From assembly GCF_035653575.1 (NCBI RefSeq), contig NZ_DASRBQ010000016.1, positions 27,958 to 91,957 of the forward strand: a DNA stretch of 64,000 bases. The letters are read 5' to 3'. Below the pieces are notes generated by a model. It worked only from the letters and a program-made list of their open reading frames with translations. It was not told where the DNA came from and made no database searches. The position numbers and the translations under genes were made by a program. Below, in pieces: positions 25,745-34,100 of the stretch. Numbering within the stretch: position 1 is the stretch's first letter; each line of letters starts with the position of its first letter. The stretch comes from Actinocrinis sp035653575 (GTDB lineage Bacteria; Actinomycetota; Actinomycetes; Streptomycetales; Catenulisporaceae).

Positions 25745-27271
25745 ATGCCCCCTGCTCAACGACGACGCACGGCACCGGCGACCATCGCCCTCACGCTCGC
25801 AGCGCTCTGCTGCACCGGAACCGCCGGCGCGGCAGTGATAGCCGACTCGCCCGCCGCGTCGGCGACCGCACCGGCGCAGGTGACGCTGACCATTGACACC
25901 GCGCATCCCTACGGTGCGCTCCCGCGCGACTTCGTGGGCCTCTCCTACGAGATGCGCGAGCTCGGCGTCGGCAATTTCGACGCGGGCACCGGCAACCTGG
26001 TCAACCTGCTGCGCACGCTCGGCTCCGGCAACCTGCGCATCGGCGGGAACACGCTCGACCGCGACACCCTCTGGGAGCCGGCCGGCCAACCCCCGCCGCA
26101 GCCGCCGCCCAGCTGGGTACAGGATGTCGTCGGGCCGTCCGACATCGCCCGGCTCGGCCACTTCCTCGACGCCACCGGCTGGCGTGCCGAGGTGGGCATC
26201 AACCTCGGGCACTACGACGCGGCGCTGGCGACCGACGAGGCCAAGGTCCTCAAGGCCACGCTGGGAAGCAACTTGCTCGGGGCCGAATGCGGCAACGAGC
26301 CGAACGACTGGGCGCACAACGGCCTGCGCACCGCGCCCTACGGCTACACCCAGTACCTCCCGGACTGGCAGGCCTGCGCCGTCGCAGCGGGCAGCACGCC
26401 GCTGGCCGGGCCGGACGTCAGCTCGCCGACCACCACCGGAGCTTGGGTCTCGCAGTTCGCGCAGGCCGAGAAGAGCCGGCTCAGCCTGCTGACGATCCAC
26501 GGGTACAGCGTGCCGGGCGGCTCGACGGCGACGCAGCTGCTCTCGCCGCAGACCGACACGAGCGAGGTCGCGAACGTCGCGCAGGAGCTGGCCGGCGCGC
26601 GCGCCGCCGGCCTGCCGATCCGGATCGACGAGACCAACTCGGCCGCCGGCGGCGGCATCACCGGGGTCAGCGACACGTACGCCTCGTCGCTCTGGGCCCT
26701 CGATTACAGCCTGCTGATGGCGCAGGACGGATTCAACGGCCTGAACTTCCACGGCGGCCTCGGCGTGTGCGACGCGCCGCTGTACAACGGCAAGTTCCAG
26801 ATCTACACGCCGATCTGCGCCGCGAACGCGGCCGACGAGAAGGCCGAGGTCTACACCGCCGCCCCCGAGTACTACGGCCTCTACCTCGCCGACCACATGG
26901 GAGCCGGCCGGTTCCTGCCGGTGAAGGTCTCCGCTAGCGGCTCTGGGACCGCGCCTAACCTGACCGCCTACGCGGTGCGCGGCGACGACGGCAAGATCCG
27001 GGTCGCCGTCATCGAGAAGGACGCGACCACGGCCGCGCCGGTGAGCCTCGCCATCCGCTTCACCGGAGGCCACACCGGCGCGACCGGGTCCGTGGTGCAC
27101 CTGACCGGGAAGTCGCTCGCCAGCGCCCAGGGCGTGCAGATCCAGGGCGCCAGCGTCGACCGTGCCGGCCGGCTTCCCCTCCGTCCGGCGGACAGAGTGC
27201 GCGTCCACAACGGCGCGCTGGCCCTGCCGATCGCATCGGGCAGCGCCGAACTCATCACCCTCGGCGGGTAA
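25745..27271 (+). CDS. Secreted GH79-type beta-glucuronidase
   Basis: Exported glycosidase of 508 residues. A signal peptide covers about 1-38, ending in an Ala-rich stretch. The (beta/alpha)8 barrel has acid/base Glu in LLGAECGNEPND and nucleophile Glu in PIRIDETNS, followed by NFHGGLGVCD. The C-terminal beta domain ends in GSAELITLGG. GH79 enzymes remove (4-O-methyl-)glucuronic acid from arabinogalactan-protein side chains, which fits the neighbouring galactosidase and pectinase. ATG at 25745 has AGAGGA 8 nt upstream; GTG at 25727 is an alternative but lies in the palindrome. A perfect 18-bp hairpin follows. Confidence 0.86.
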   Translation: MPPAQRRRTAPATIALTLAALCCTGTAGAAVIADSPAASATAPAQVTLTIDTAHPYGALPRDFVGLSYEMRELGVGNFDAGTGNLVNLLRTLGSGNLRIGGNTLDRDTLWEPAGQPPPQPPPSWVQDVVGPSDIARLGHFLDATGWRAEVGINLGHYDAALATDEAKVLKATLGSNLLGAECGNEPNDWAHNGLRTAPYGYTQYLPDWQACAVAAGSTPLAGPDVSSPTTTGAWVSQFAQAEKSRLSLLTIHGYSVPGGSTATQLLSPQTDTSEVANVAQELAGARAAGLPIRIDETNSAAGGGITGVSDTYASSLWALDYSLLMAQDGFNGLNFHGGLGVCDAPLYNGKFQIYTPICAANAADEKAEVYTAAPEYYGLYLADHMGAGRFLPVKVSASGSGTAPNLTAYAVRGDDGKIRVAVIEKDATTAAPVSLAIRFTGGHTGATGSVVHLTGKSLASAQGVQIQGASVDRAGRLPLRPADRVRVHNGALALPIASGSAELITLGG

Positions 27272-27281
27272 CGAAAATCGC

Positions 27282-27321
27282 GCTGCCGCCGCGGCGTCCG
27301 ACGGGACGCCGCGGCGGCAGC
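27282..27321. terminator. Perfect 18-bp hairpin, bidirectional terminator
   Basis: The arms GCTGCCGCCGCGGCGTCC and GGACGCCGCGGCGGCAGC enclose a GACG loop. The hairpin lies in the 102-bp gap between the convergent GH79 and GH18 genes. AAAA precedes the + strand arm; there is no U-tract. Confidence 0.85.
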
Positions 27322-27373
27322 AGGAGCGATATCCGCGCACCGGCTTCGGCTCAAAGCAGCTCGGCGGCTCGCC

Positions 27374-28717
27374 TCACTGCGCGGTCCACTTCTGGTTGGC
27401 CCCGCCGTTGCACGTGTACAGGATCAGCTTGGCCAGGTTGGCGGTGCTGGCACCCTGCACGGTGATGCACTTGCCGGACTGGGCGCCGACGATGGTGCCT
27501 GAGGAGGCGCTGTAGGTCCAGTTCTGGTTGGCGCCGCCGTTGCAGGTGTAGATGTCGACGATGGTGCCGTTCGCGGTCTGGTTGTTGTTGGCGTCGATGC
27601 ACTTGCCCTCGACCTGCAGCGTGCTGCCGCTGGTCACGATCGACTGGTTGGCGCCGCCGTTGCAGGTGTAGATCTCCAGCTGGGTCCCGTTGGTGGTGCT
27701 GGAGTTGTTGTCGTCGATGCACTTGCCGGACTGGGCGCCGACGTAGGCGTGGCCCCCACCGCCACCTCCGCCCGTGCTCCCACCGGTGATCTTGTTGAAG
27801 ATCTTGGAGTAGGCGTAGCCGGTGCCCTTGTCGTAGCCGTCGACCTCCCAGAAGGCCAGCTCCTGCACGCCGTGGCTCGCCGCGAAGCTCTCCAGCGTGC
27901 CGGCGTTGGACTGGGTGAAGTTCTCGTTGTCGTCGTTGTGCCCGGCGATCGGGGTGAGCCCGAGCATGTTCCAGGCCCGCGCCGAGGAGACCCCGTAGAC
28001 CGACTCCAGCTGCGGCACGGTCCCGTTGGCCGCGGACTCGGCGTCGGCGAGCGCGTTCTGCCCGTCGCCGAAGTCCATCGTCATGATGTTGACGAGGTTG
28101 ACCTTCACGCCCTTGCTCTTGGCGCCCTTGAGCAGGTTGACGGCGTTGGACTCCAGGCCGGTGGGGTCGACCGGGACGGTGAAGTCGATCTGCACGGCCG
28201 GTTCGGCGGCCTGGAGCGCGGCCAGCGCCTGGGCGCGCCTGGCGTTGGAGGTGGTGTCGTCGAGCACGCTGCCTTCGATGTCGAAGTCCAGCCGGGTGAC
28301 CCCGTAGGTGTCCACCACCTTCTTGTACGCGGCGGTCAGGTTCGACACCGAGGTGCAGGTCTGCGCCAACTCCCCGCCCGCCTCGCCGCCGAAGGAGATG
28401 ATCACGTTGCCGCCGGCCGCCTTGATCGCGTTGATCTGGCTGCTGAACGCGCCGACCGAGTCGCCGCCGTCCTCCCACTCCGGCGTGCAGCCGGACTTCG
28501 GCGTCAGGAAGGCCAGGGTGTAGAACTTGTCGCCGCTCGCGGACAGGTCGGCGGCCATGTCGCCCGCGTCGCCGCTCGAGATCTGCAGATACGGCGCCGC
28601 GTAGTGCGCCGGGAAGGTACCGGCCGCGGTCGCGGAGTTCGCACCGAGGGCGATCAGGCCGACCGGTACGAGGGTTGATACCGCCGCGAGCGCGGCGAGC
28701 GTGGGCAGCTTGCGCAT
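27374..28717 (-). CDS. Secreted GH18 chitinase-like enzyme with C-terminal ricin-type lectin
   Basis: Exported protein of 447 residues. A signal peptide covers about 1-32. The GH18 barrel (about 38-310) has beta4 active-site motif GVTRLDFDIEG with catalytic Glu, NVIISFGGEAG on beta3, and MTMDFG on beta6. A Gly-rich linker leads to a ricin B trefoil (about 325-447) with three GANQ repeats (GGANQSIV, GGANQNWT, GGANQKWT). It probably hydrolyses chitin or a related glycan. GGAG lies about 9 nt before the ATG. Two strong hairpins upstream insulate it from the GH95-like gene, so it should have its own promoter between them and the start. Confidence 0.9.
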   Translation of the reverse strand: MRKLPTLAALAAVSTLVPVGLIALGANSATAAGTFPAHYAAPYLQISSGDAGDMAADLSASGDKFYTLAFLTPKSGCTPEWEDGGDSVGAFSSQINAIKAAGGNVIISFGGEAGGELAQTCTSVSNLTAAYKKVVDTYGVTRLDFDIEGSVLDDTTSNARRAQALAALQAAEPAVQIDFTVPVDPTGLESNAVNLLKGAKSKGVKVNLVNIMTMDFGDGQNALADAESAANGTVPQLESVYGVSSARAWNMLGLTPIAGHNDDNENFTQSNAGTLESFAASHGVQELAFWEVDGYDKGTGYAYSKIFNKITGGSTGGGGGGGHAYVGAQSGKCIDDNNSSTTNGTQLEIYTCNGGANQSIVTSGSTLQVEGKCIDANNNQTANGTIVDIYTCNGGANQNWTYSASSGTIVGAQSGKCITVQGASTANLAKLILYTCNGGANQKWTAQ

Positions 28718-28799
28718 GACTGCGGGCTCCGTCCCAGGGAAACGGGTGGGTGCGTGGGTTGTCTTTCGTGCTGCGGTCCTTGGTGCTGCTCATGGCGCA

Positions 28800-28833
28800 C
28801 CGCGTGCCGGGCGTGGTGGGACCCGGCACGCGG
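28800..28833 (-). terminator. Strong hairpin between GH95-like and GH18 genes
   Basis: Perfect 12-bp arms, CCGCGTGCCGGG (28800-28811) and CCCGGCACGCGG (28822-28833), enclose a 10-nt loop. It is the second hairpin downstream of the GH95-like stop, and lies 83 bp before the GH18 start. Confidence 0.7.
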
Positions 28834-28870
28834 TTAGGAAAGTTCTCTTACTAGATTGAGGACCGTACGC

Positions 28871-28930
28871 GGTCCGCTACCGCGCGTCAATACGCTCGTC
28901 AACGCATAGGCGAAATGCGGGTAGCGGACC
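28871..28930 (-). terminator. Large stem-loop directly after the GH95-like gene
   Basis: Perfect 11-bp arms, GGTCCGCTACC (28871-28881) and GGTAGCGGACC (28920-28930), enclose 38 nt. The structure starts 5 bp after the stop at 28935. It may terminate transcription or protect the mRNA 3' end. Confidence 0.55.
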
Positions 28931-28934
28931 GGGC

Positions 28935-31373
28935 CTAGCCTGCGGCTGGCAGACCGATCTGCGCCGCGCCGAGCGTCCGGTAAGCCGTGGCCGGCGTTCC
29001 GGTGACTGGGGCATAGGGCAGTGCGGTGGTCGGGGCGGCGACCGGCTCCACGAGGTATCCGTTCCCTTGCATCGCGGGCAGGGTGACTTCGTCTGCTGAT
29101 GTCGGCCCCACGACGATGTGCGTCTTACCGCTGACCACCTGGACTGCCTGTCCCGGCCACGGATTGCGGATCCGGATCGGGCCGGTCGCTCCGGCCTCGA
29201 TCACCACGGTCAGCAGCCGGCCGCCGCGCACCTGTACATCGACCTTGCTGCGGTGCTGGATGTACACGCTGGCGTCGGCGTCCCAGCCGCTCGGCCACGC
29301 CGGGGCGATGCGCAGCAAGCCGTCGTAGTCCTGCACCATCGCCTCCTGCAACGCGTCCGCGACCACCGCACCCTGCTCCGCATATGGCTCGGGATAGCTC
29401 GCGCCGAACGCGGCCAGGCCCGAGGGGCGCGACTGGTACTTCTCGGTCTGGTCGACGAGCGTCTTGGCGACGTCCGCGGACAACCCGAGCCGTGCCGCGT
29501 CGATCGGGTCGAGGCTCCAGTCGTTGATCTCGACGTTCGGCCGATCGGTGAAGGTGCGCTGGGCCAGCGCGCTCAGCGGCCCGCTGTCGCCGACCAGTCC
29601 ATACGGCCAGACCGGCTCCAGGCCGAGGTTCTCGGTGTTGTGAGTCGGCGCGGCCTGCTGGTATGACATGCCGATCACGTCGCCGCCGGTCGCGTCGGCG
29701 GCCGGGGTGAGCTGCTGGGTCCGGGTCGCGGCGTCGGTGCGCGGATACGGCAGGATCTTCGGCAGCGCGGCCTCGATCTGGCCGACCAGGTCGCCGTCGC
29801 GGCGCAGGATCCGCGCCGCCTGGACCACCTCGGGGAAGACCGCGTCCATGGCGGCGATGTCAGTGGTCGGATCGTCCACGTCCCACTGCGTCTCGTGCGC
29901 GTTGGACGGGCGGGTGTGCAGGAAGCCGTCGGCGCCGGGCTTGGCGTAGGCCAGCATGAATCGCGCCCAGGCGGCCATCAGCGGATAGTTAGCCCGCAGG
30001 AAGCCGAGGTCGTCGGTGGCCAGATAGGTCTGCCAGATGAACAGCGAGACCTCGCCGCCGGTACTCAGGGTTCTGGCATTGAAGTTCGCCGGCCCTTGCG
30101 CGCTGCAGTCCAGGTAGGGCCGTGCGCCCCACACCCCGTTCGCCTGGTGCACCTGGATGCCGACGCCGTTGAACCGCATGGTCTCCGGGACACAGGCGCC
30201 CGGCAGCCCGCCGAACTGGCTCGACGTCCAGTTCTCGATCGCCGGCAGATCGTTGCGGTACATCGCGAAATAGCCGTCGTTGTTGCCGAACGCGCCCGCG
30301 CCGAGATTCGCCGTCACCATCATCCGCAGGTTCCAGCCCCAGTAGGAGGCCGGGTCCCAGGAATGTGAATCCTGCGATGAGTCGAACAGGTCGGCGACGC
30401 CGGCCTGCGAACCCGGCCGCACCGTGCCGCGCTCCGCGGCCGCCGCGTACAGGCTGATCAACCGGACGTTCTCAAGGTACTGCGCAGCGCCGTCTGCGGA
30501 GGACAGCTCCATCAACCCGACGCGGCTCCAGTAACTGTGCCACCAGCGTCGCTGCGCGGTATCCAGGGCTGCGGCGCGAATCGGCGCGGCATCGGCGCGC
30601 AGACCGCGAGCCACGGTGGTCACGTCCCCGCCGGTCCACTGCGGGGCGGCCACCACGACCCGGAACGAGCCGTCGGCGTGCGGACGAAAACTGACCTGCA
30701 CCGTGAGCGGATCGACCACGCTGGCTTGCACGCCCTGGCCTGAGGCCGTCACGGCGCCGAGCGCGCCGAAGGTCTCGTTGCTTGCGCCGGGCTGGGTGTT
30801 GTCCACCCAGGTCTGCGAGAGCACGCCCACGCTTCCGCCGACGGCTTGTGCGGCCGGGGTTCTCGGCTGCCACAAGCCGAGCCGCGCGGTTTGGACGGCG
30901 CCGGGATCGGCGCCGGTCACGTTCACGACGAGCTCGTCCGTCGCAGAACTCACATACGCCGTCGCGGTCATGCCGCCGCCGGACTCTGTCAGCACTCCGT
31001 CATACAGGTCGAGGCGGCCGTGGTAGTCCGGTGCGCCGGTCAGTTTCGCCAGGCCAGGTATCACCACCTGGCCGGGGGAGAGCCGGTCGGGCAGGGTGTC
31101 GGCGCGGTTGAGTTGCGCGGTGAAACCGCTCGCCGCCCACACCGCCGCGCCGAGGCTGCCGTTGCCGAGCGGCATCGCCTGCGCCGCGGCGAGATTCGGC
31201 TGGCCGAGCACCACGTCCGAGCGGCCGACTACACCCGGGACGTCGACATGAAATGCGCCGTCGCGCCACGCGGTCGTCGGCCCGCTGCTCGCGTGCGCTG
31301 TGGTTGCCGCCGAAAGCAGCGCCGCGGCGAGCGTCCCGGTCGTGACCAGTGCGAGCAGGCGTCGAACTGTCAT
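28935..31373 (-). CDS. Secreted GH95-like six-hairpin glycosidase
   Basis: Exported protein of 812 residues. A signal peptide covers about 1-28. The N-terminal beta domain has MPLGNGSLGAAVW and LNRADTLPDRLS, typical of GH95 (alpha-L-fucosidase/galactosidase). The (alpha/alpha)6 barrel contains SYWGWNLRMMVTANL, FNGVGIQVHQANGVWG and an acidic active-site stretch AHETQWDVDDPTTD. A C-terminal beta domain follows. The fit to GH95 is good at the N-terminus but looser in the barrel, so specificity is uncertain. The start is ATG at 31373, one base after the upstream GH3 stop, indicating translational coupling. An extension to 31415 would lie inside the GH3 gene. Confidence 0.75.
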   Translation of the reverse strand: MTVRRLLALVTTGTLAAALLSAATTAHASSGPTTAWRDGAFHVDVPGVVGRSDVVLGQPNLAAAQAMPLGNGSLGAAVWAASGFTAQLNRADTLPDRLSPGQVVIPGLAKLTGAPDYHGRLDLYDGVLTESGGGMTATAYVSSATDELVVNVTGADPGAVQTARLGLWQPRTPAAQAVGGSVGVLSQTWVDNTQPGASNETFGALGAVTASGQGVQASVVDPLTVQVSFRPHADGSFRVVVAAPQWTGGDVTTVARGLRADAAPIRAAALDTAQRRWWHSYWSRVGLMELSSADGAAQYLENVRLISLYAAAAERGTVRPGSQAGVADLFDSSQDSHSWDPASYWGWNLRMMVTANLGAGAFGNNDGYFAMYRNDLPAIENWTSSQFGGLPGACVPETMRFNGVGIQVHQANGVWGARPYLDCSAQGPANFNARTLSTGGEVSLFIWQTYLATDDLGFLRANYPLMAAWARFMLAYAKPGADGFLHTRPSNAHETQWDVDDPTTDIAAMDAVFPEVVQAARILRRDGDLVGQIEAALPKILPYPRTDAATRTQQLTPAADATGGDVIGMSYQQAAPTHNTENLGLEPVWPYGLVGDSGPLSALAQRTFTDRPNVEINDWSLDPIDAARLGLSADVAKTLVDQTEKYQSRPSGLAAFGASYPEPYAEQGAVVADALQEAMVQDYDGLLRIAPAWPSGWDADASVYIQHRSKVDVQVRGGRLLTVVIEAGATGPIRIRNPWPGQAVQVVSGKTHIVVGPTSADEVTLPAMQGNGYLVEPVAAPTTALPYAPVTGTPATAYRTLGAAQIGLPAAG

Positions 31374-31374
31374 A

Positions 31375-33960
31375 TCAGCCACCGATCTTGATGTGCGCGG
31401 CGAGCGGGAGGTCACGCGAGGAGGTACCGACGCGGACCGTGTAGGTGCCTGGCTGCACGGTCCAGGTGTTCGCGGCGGTGTTCCAGTAGGCGAAGGACTG
31501 CGGGGTGAGCTTGAGCGTCACGTGCTTCGTCTGTCCCGGCGCGAGCTGCACCTTCGCGAAGCCTTCAAGCTGATTCGGCGGCTCGGGCACCGCGGAGTCC
31601 AGCGGATGCCCGATGTAGAGCTGGACCACTTCCGAACCGGCCCGCCGACCGGTGTTCGTCACGTCGACGCCGACCGACCGGCCGCCGTCCTCGACTCTCA
31701 GCCTGCTGAGTTTGAACGTCGTATAGGACAGCCCGTATCCGAACGGGAACAGCGGATCGATTCCGGCTTCGTCGTAGTGCCGGTAGCCGACGAACACGCC
31801 TTCGGAGTACGTAGCGACGCCGCCGACGCCCGGATATTGCGCCGGAGTGTTGGCCGGAGTGTCGGCGAGGCTGCGCGGGAAGGTGATCGGCAGGCGTCCG
31901 CTCGGGGCCGAGTCACCGAACAGCACCGCCGCGATCGCGTTCCCGTCCTCCTCGCCCGGATACCAGGCCTCGAGCACGCCGGCGACCCGGCCGAGCCACG
32001 GCATCAGCACCGGGCCGCCGGTGTTGAGCACCACGACCGTGCGAGGGTTCGCGGCGGCGACCGCCCCGACGAGCTGATCCTGATAGCCGGGCAGTCCCAG
32101 GCCGGTGCGGTCGACGCCCTCGCTCTCCTTCTCGCCGACGAACACCACGGCCACGTCCGAGGACTTGGCCGCCGCCACCGCCTGCGCGATCTGCGGATCC
32201 TGCGCGCCGTCCGGCGCGGTCCAGCCCAGCTCGATGGTGCTCGTGCCCTGATAGTCGACCCGGATCGAGTGCGGCTGTCCGGCCACCAGGTCCACCGTCG
32301 CCGTGGCGGTCGAGGAGGGGAAGGAGCCCTTGCCGGAAGCCACCTCGGCACCATCCAGATACAGCGCGGCGCTGCCGTGGCTGGTGAGGTTGAAGGTGTA
32401 CGCGCCGGTCACCGGGGCGGTGATGGTGCCCGTCCAGCGCACCGACCAGCCGTTGGCCGGCAGACCGGGGACCGGTGCGACCGCGTGATAGTCGGTGTCG
32501 ATCCACGGCTCGTCGCGCGTGGCCGCCGGCGTGCCGGTGAGGTTCGACGTGGGGAAGTACTGCGCTGTCAGGCCACTGACGGCGGCACCGTCGGCGGGAG
32601 CCAGCGCGCTCGACGGGACCGCGGGCTGCGGCCCGAGGTTGACCGGCGGCATGCCCTCGGCGTAGTGGATCTTCACCGAGCCCCCGGCGCGCCTCTCGAT
32701 TCCGGTCAGGGGGCTGACGGTGTACAGCGGCGCGACATCCGGGCTGCCTGCGCCGCCGGTGACGGCTGTGCCGGCGCCCGGACCGATCACCGCGACCGAG
32801 TGCACGCTGCGCGAGCTGAGCGGTAGCACTCCGCCGGCGTTCTTGAGCAGCACCGTCCCCGCCTCGGCGGCGTCGCGGGCCACCCGGCCGTCGGCGGCCG
32901 CGTTGATCGGTTCGGTGGTCGCGGGCCGATCGAAGAGCCCGAACTGGAACATGGTCCGCAGCACCGGGTATACGAGGCCGTCGACTGCCGCCATCGAGAC
33001 CTGCCCGGATTCGACGTCCGCTTTGAGCGCGTCGCCGTAGTACGTCGCCGAGGGCAGTTCGATGTTCATCCCGGCGCCGACGCAGTCGAGCGTGTCGTGG
33101 CAGGAGTTGAAGTCGGAAGTCACAAAGCCCTGAAAGCCCCAGTCCTGACGCAGCGTCTGCTGCAACAACCCGCCGTTCTCGCACGCGTACTGGTCGTTGA
33201 CCTGGTTCTTGGCGCACATCACCGAGCCGGCATGGCCCTGCCTGACCGCGTCCTGGAAAGCCGGCAGGTAGATCTCGTGCAGGGTGCGCGGATCGATCCG
33301 CTCGTCGATCGTGCTGCGGTTGGTCTCCTGGTTGTTCGCCGCGAAGTGCTTGACCTCGGCGATGGCGCCCTGTGCCTGGATGCCGCGGATGTCGCCGACC
33401 GCGGTCTGCCCGGCCAGGTACGGGTCCTCGCCGTAGGCCTCGAAGGTGCGGCCGTTGAGGGGCACTCGGGCGATGTTCACGTCGGGGCCTTCGAGCAGAT
33501 TGCGGCCCTGGTCCAGCGTTTCGCGGCCCTCCACGGCGCCGTATCGCGCGGCGATGGACGGGTCCCAGGCGGCTGCGGCGCCGATCGGCGCGGGCAACGC
33601 GGTCGCCGGGTACTGCACGACGCCGCCGGAACTGACGCCGGCCGAGCCGTTGGTCAGCAGCAGCGCGGGCACGCACAGCCGCGGAATCGGCCCGACCTGC
33701 CGGGCGTGCGTGCTGTCCGAGATCGCGTGCAGCAGCAGCATCTTGTCATCGAGGGTGAGCTGCCCGAGCAACAGGCTCGCGCGCTCGTCAGGGCTTTTAT
33801 GCCGGTCGAGCCACGGTGCTCCGGAGCAGTTGCTCGCGTCCCAGGCCGCGGTCCCTGTGGCCGCCTTCTCTGTAGCCAGCGCCGGAGCGGCTCCCAGCCC
33901 GGCGATCAAGCCAAGCGCCGCCACCGCTGCCGCGAACGCTCCCCGCAACCGGCTACCCAT
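31375..33960 (-). CDS. Secreted GH3 beta-glycosidase with an inserted PA14 domain
   Basis: Exported exo-glycosidase of 861 residues. A signal peptide covers about 1-30. The GH3 N-domain has GPDVNIARVPLNGRTFEAYG, the substrate-site KHF at 204-206, and nucleophile Asp283 in GFVTSDFNSCHD. The C-domain begins near 365 (AGTVLLKNAGGVLPL). A PA14 carbohydrate-binding domain (about 461-585, GLTAQYFPTSNLTG to STIELGWTAPDG) interrupts the C-domain, as in some beta-glucosidases. The C-terminus is fibronectin-III-like. ATG at 33960 with GAGG 6 nt upstream is preferred over GTG at 33972. It is co-transcribed with the GH95-like gene, and a good promoter lies at 34001-34028. Confidence 0.91.
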   Translation of the reverse strand: MGSRLRGAFAAAVAALGLIAGLGAAPALATEKAATGTAAWDASNCSGAPWLDRHKSPDERASLLLGQLTLDDKMLLLHAISDSTHARQVGPIPRLCVPALLLTNGSAGVSSGGVVQYPATALPAPIGAAAAWDPSIAARYGAVEGRETLDQGRNLLEGPDVNIARVPLNGRTFEAYGEDPYLAGQTAVGDIRGIQAQGAIAEVKHFAANNQETNRSTIDERIDPRTLHEIYLPAFQDAVRQGHAGSVMCAKNQVNDQYACENGGLLQQTLRQDWGFQGFVTSDFNSCHDTLDCVGAGMNIELPSATYYGDALKADVESGQVSMAAVDGLVYPVLRTMFQFGLFDRPATTEPINAAADGRVARDAAEAGTVLLKNAGGVLPLSSRSVHSVAVIGPGAGTAVTGGAGSPDVAPLYTVSPLTGIERRAGGSVKIHYAEGMPPVNLGPQPAVPSSALAPADGAAVSGLTAQYFPTSNLTGTPAATRDEPWIDTDYHAVAPVPGLPANGWSVRWTGTITAPVTGAYTFNLTSHGSAALYLDGAEVASGKGSFPSSTATATVDLVAGQPHSIRVDYQGTSTIELGWTAPDGAQDPQIAQAVAAAKSSDVAVVFVGEKESEGVDRTGLGLPGYQDQLVGAVAAANPRTVVVLNTGGPVLMPWLGRVAGVLEAWYPGEEDGNAIAAVLFGDSAPSGRLPITFPRSLADTPANTPAQYPGVGGVATYSEGVFVGYRHYDEAGIDPLFPFGYGLSYTTFKLSRLRVEDGGRSVGVDVTNTGRRAGSEVVQLYIGHPLDSAVPEPPNQLEGFAKVQLAPGQTKHVTLKLTPQSFAYWNTAANTWTVQPGTYTVRVGTSSRDLPLAAHIKIGG

Positions 33961-34000
33961 CGGCCACCTCACCCTCGCTCGACCCTGAGCTAGTGAGCGA

Positions 34001-34028
34001 GGTTTACACCATAGGTCGGACCTGTCAA
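34001..34028 (-). promoter_or_regulatory. Promoter with palindrome in the spacer, upstream of the GH3/GH95 operon
   Basis: On the - strand TTGACA (34023-34028), a 16-bp spacer and TAAACC (34001-34006) form a promoter 41 bp before the GH3 start. The palindrome AGGTC-N-GACCT (34013-34023) fills the spacer and touches the -35 box, a typical repressor site. The regulator is not in the window or not recognised. Confidence 0.6.
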
Positions 34029-34100
34029 GCGGAAGGAAGGAGCTTCAGAGCATAAACGGCAGTCATCTGCGGTCATCTACGCCGACACATCGGATGTGTT

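Noticed and set aside
31373..31415. Longer N-terminus for the GH95-like protein
   Set aside because: It would lie inside the GH3 coding region, and the signal peptide begins correctly from ATG at 31373.
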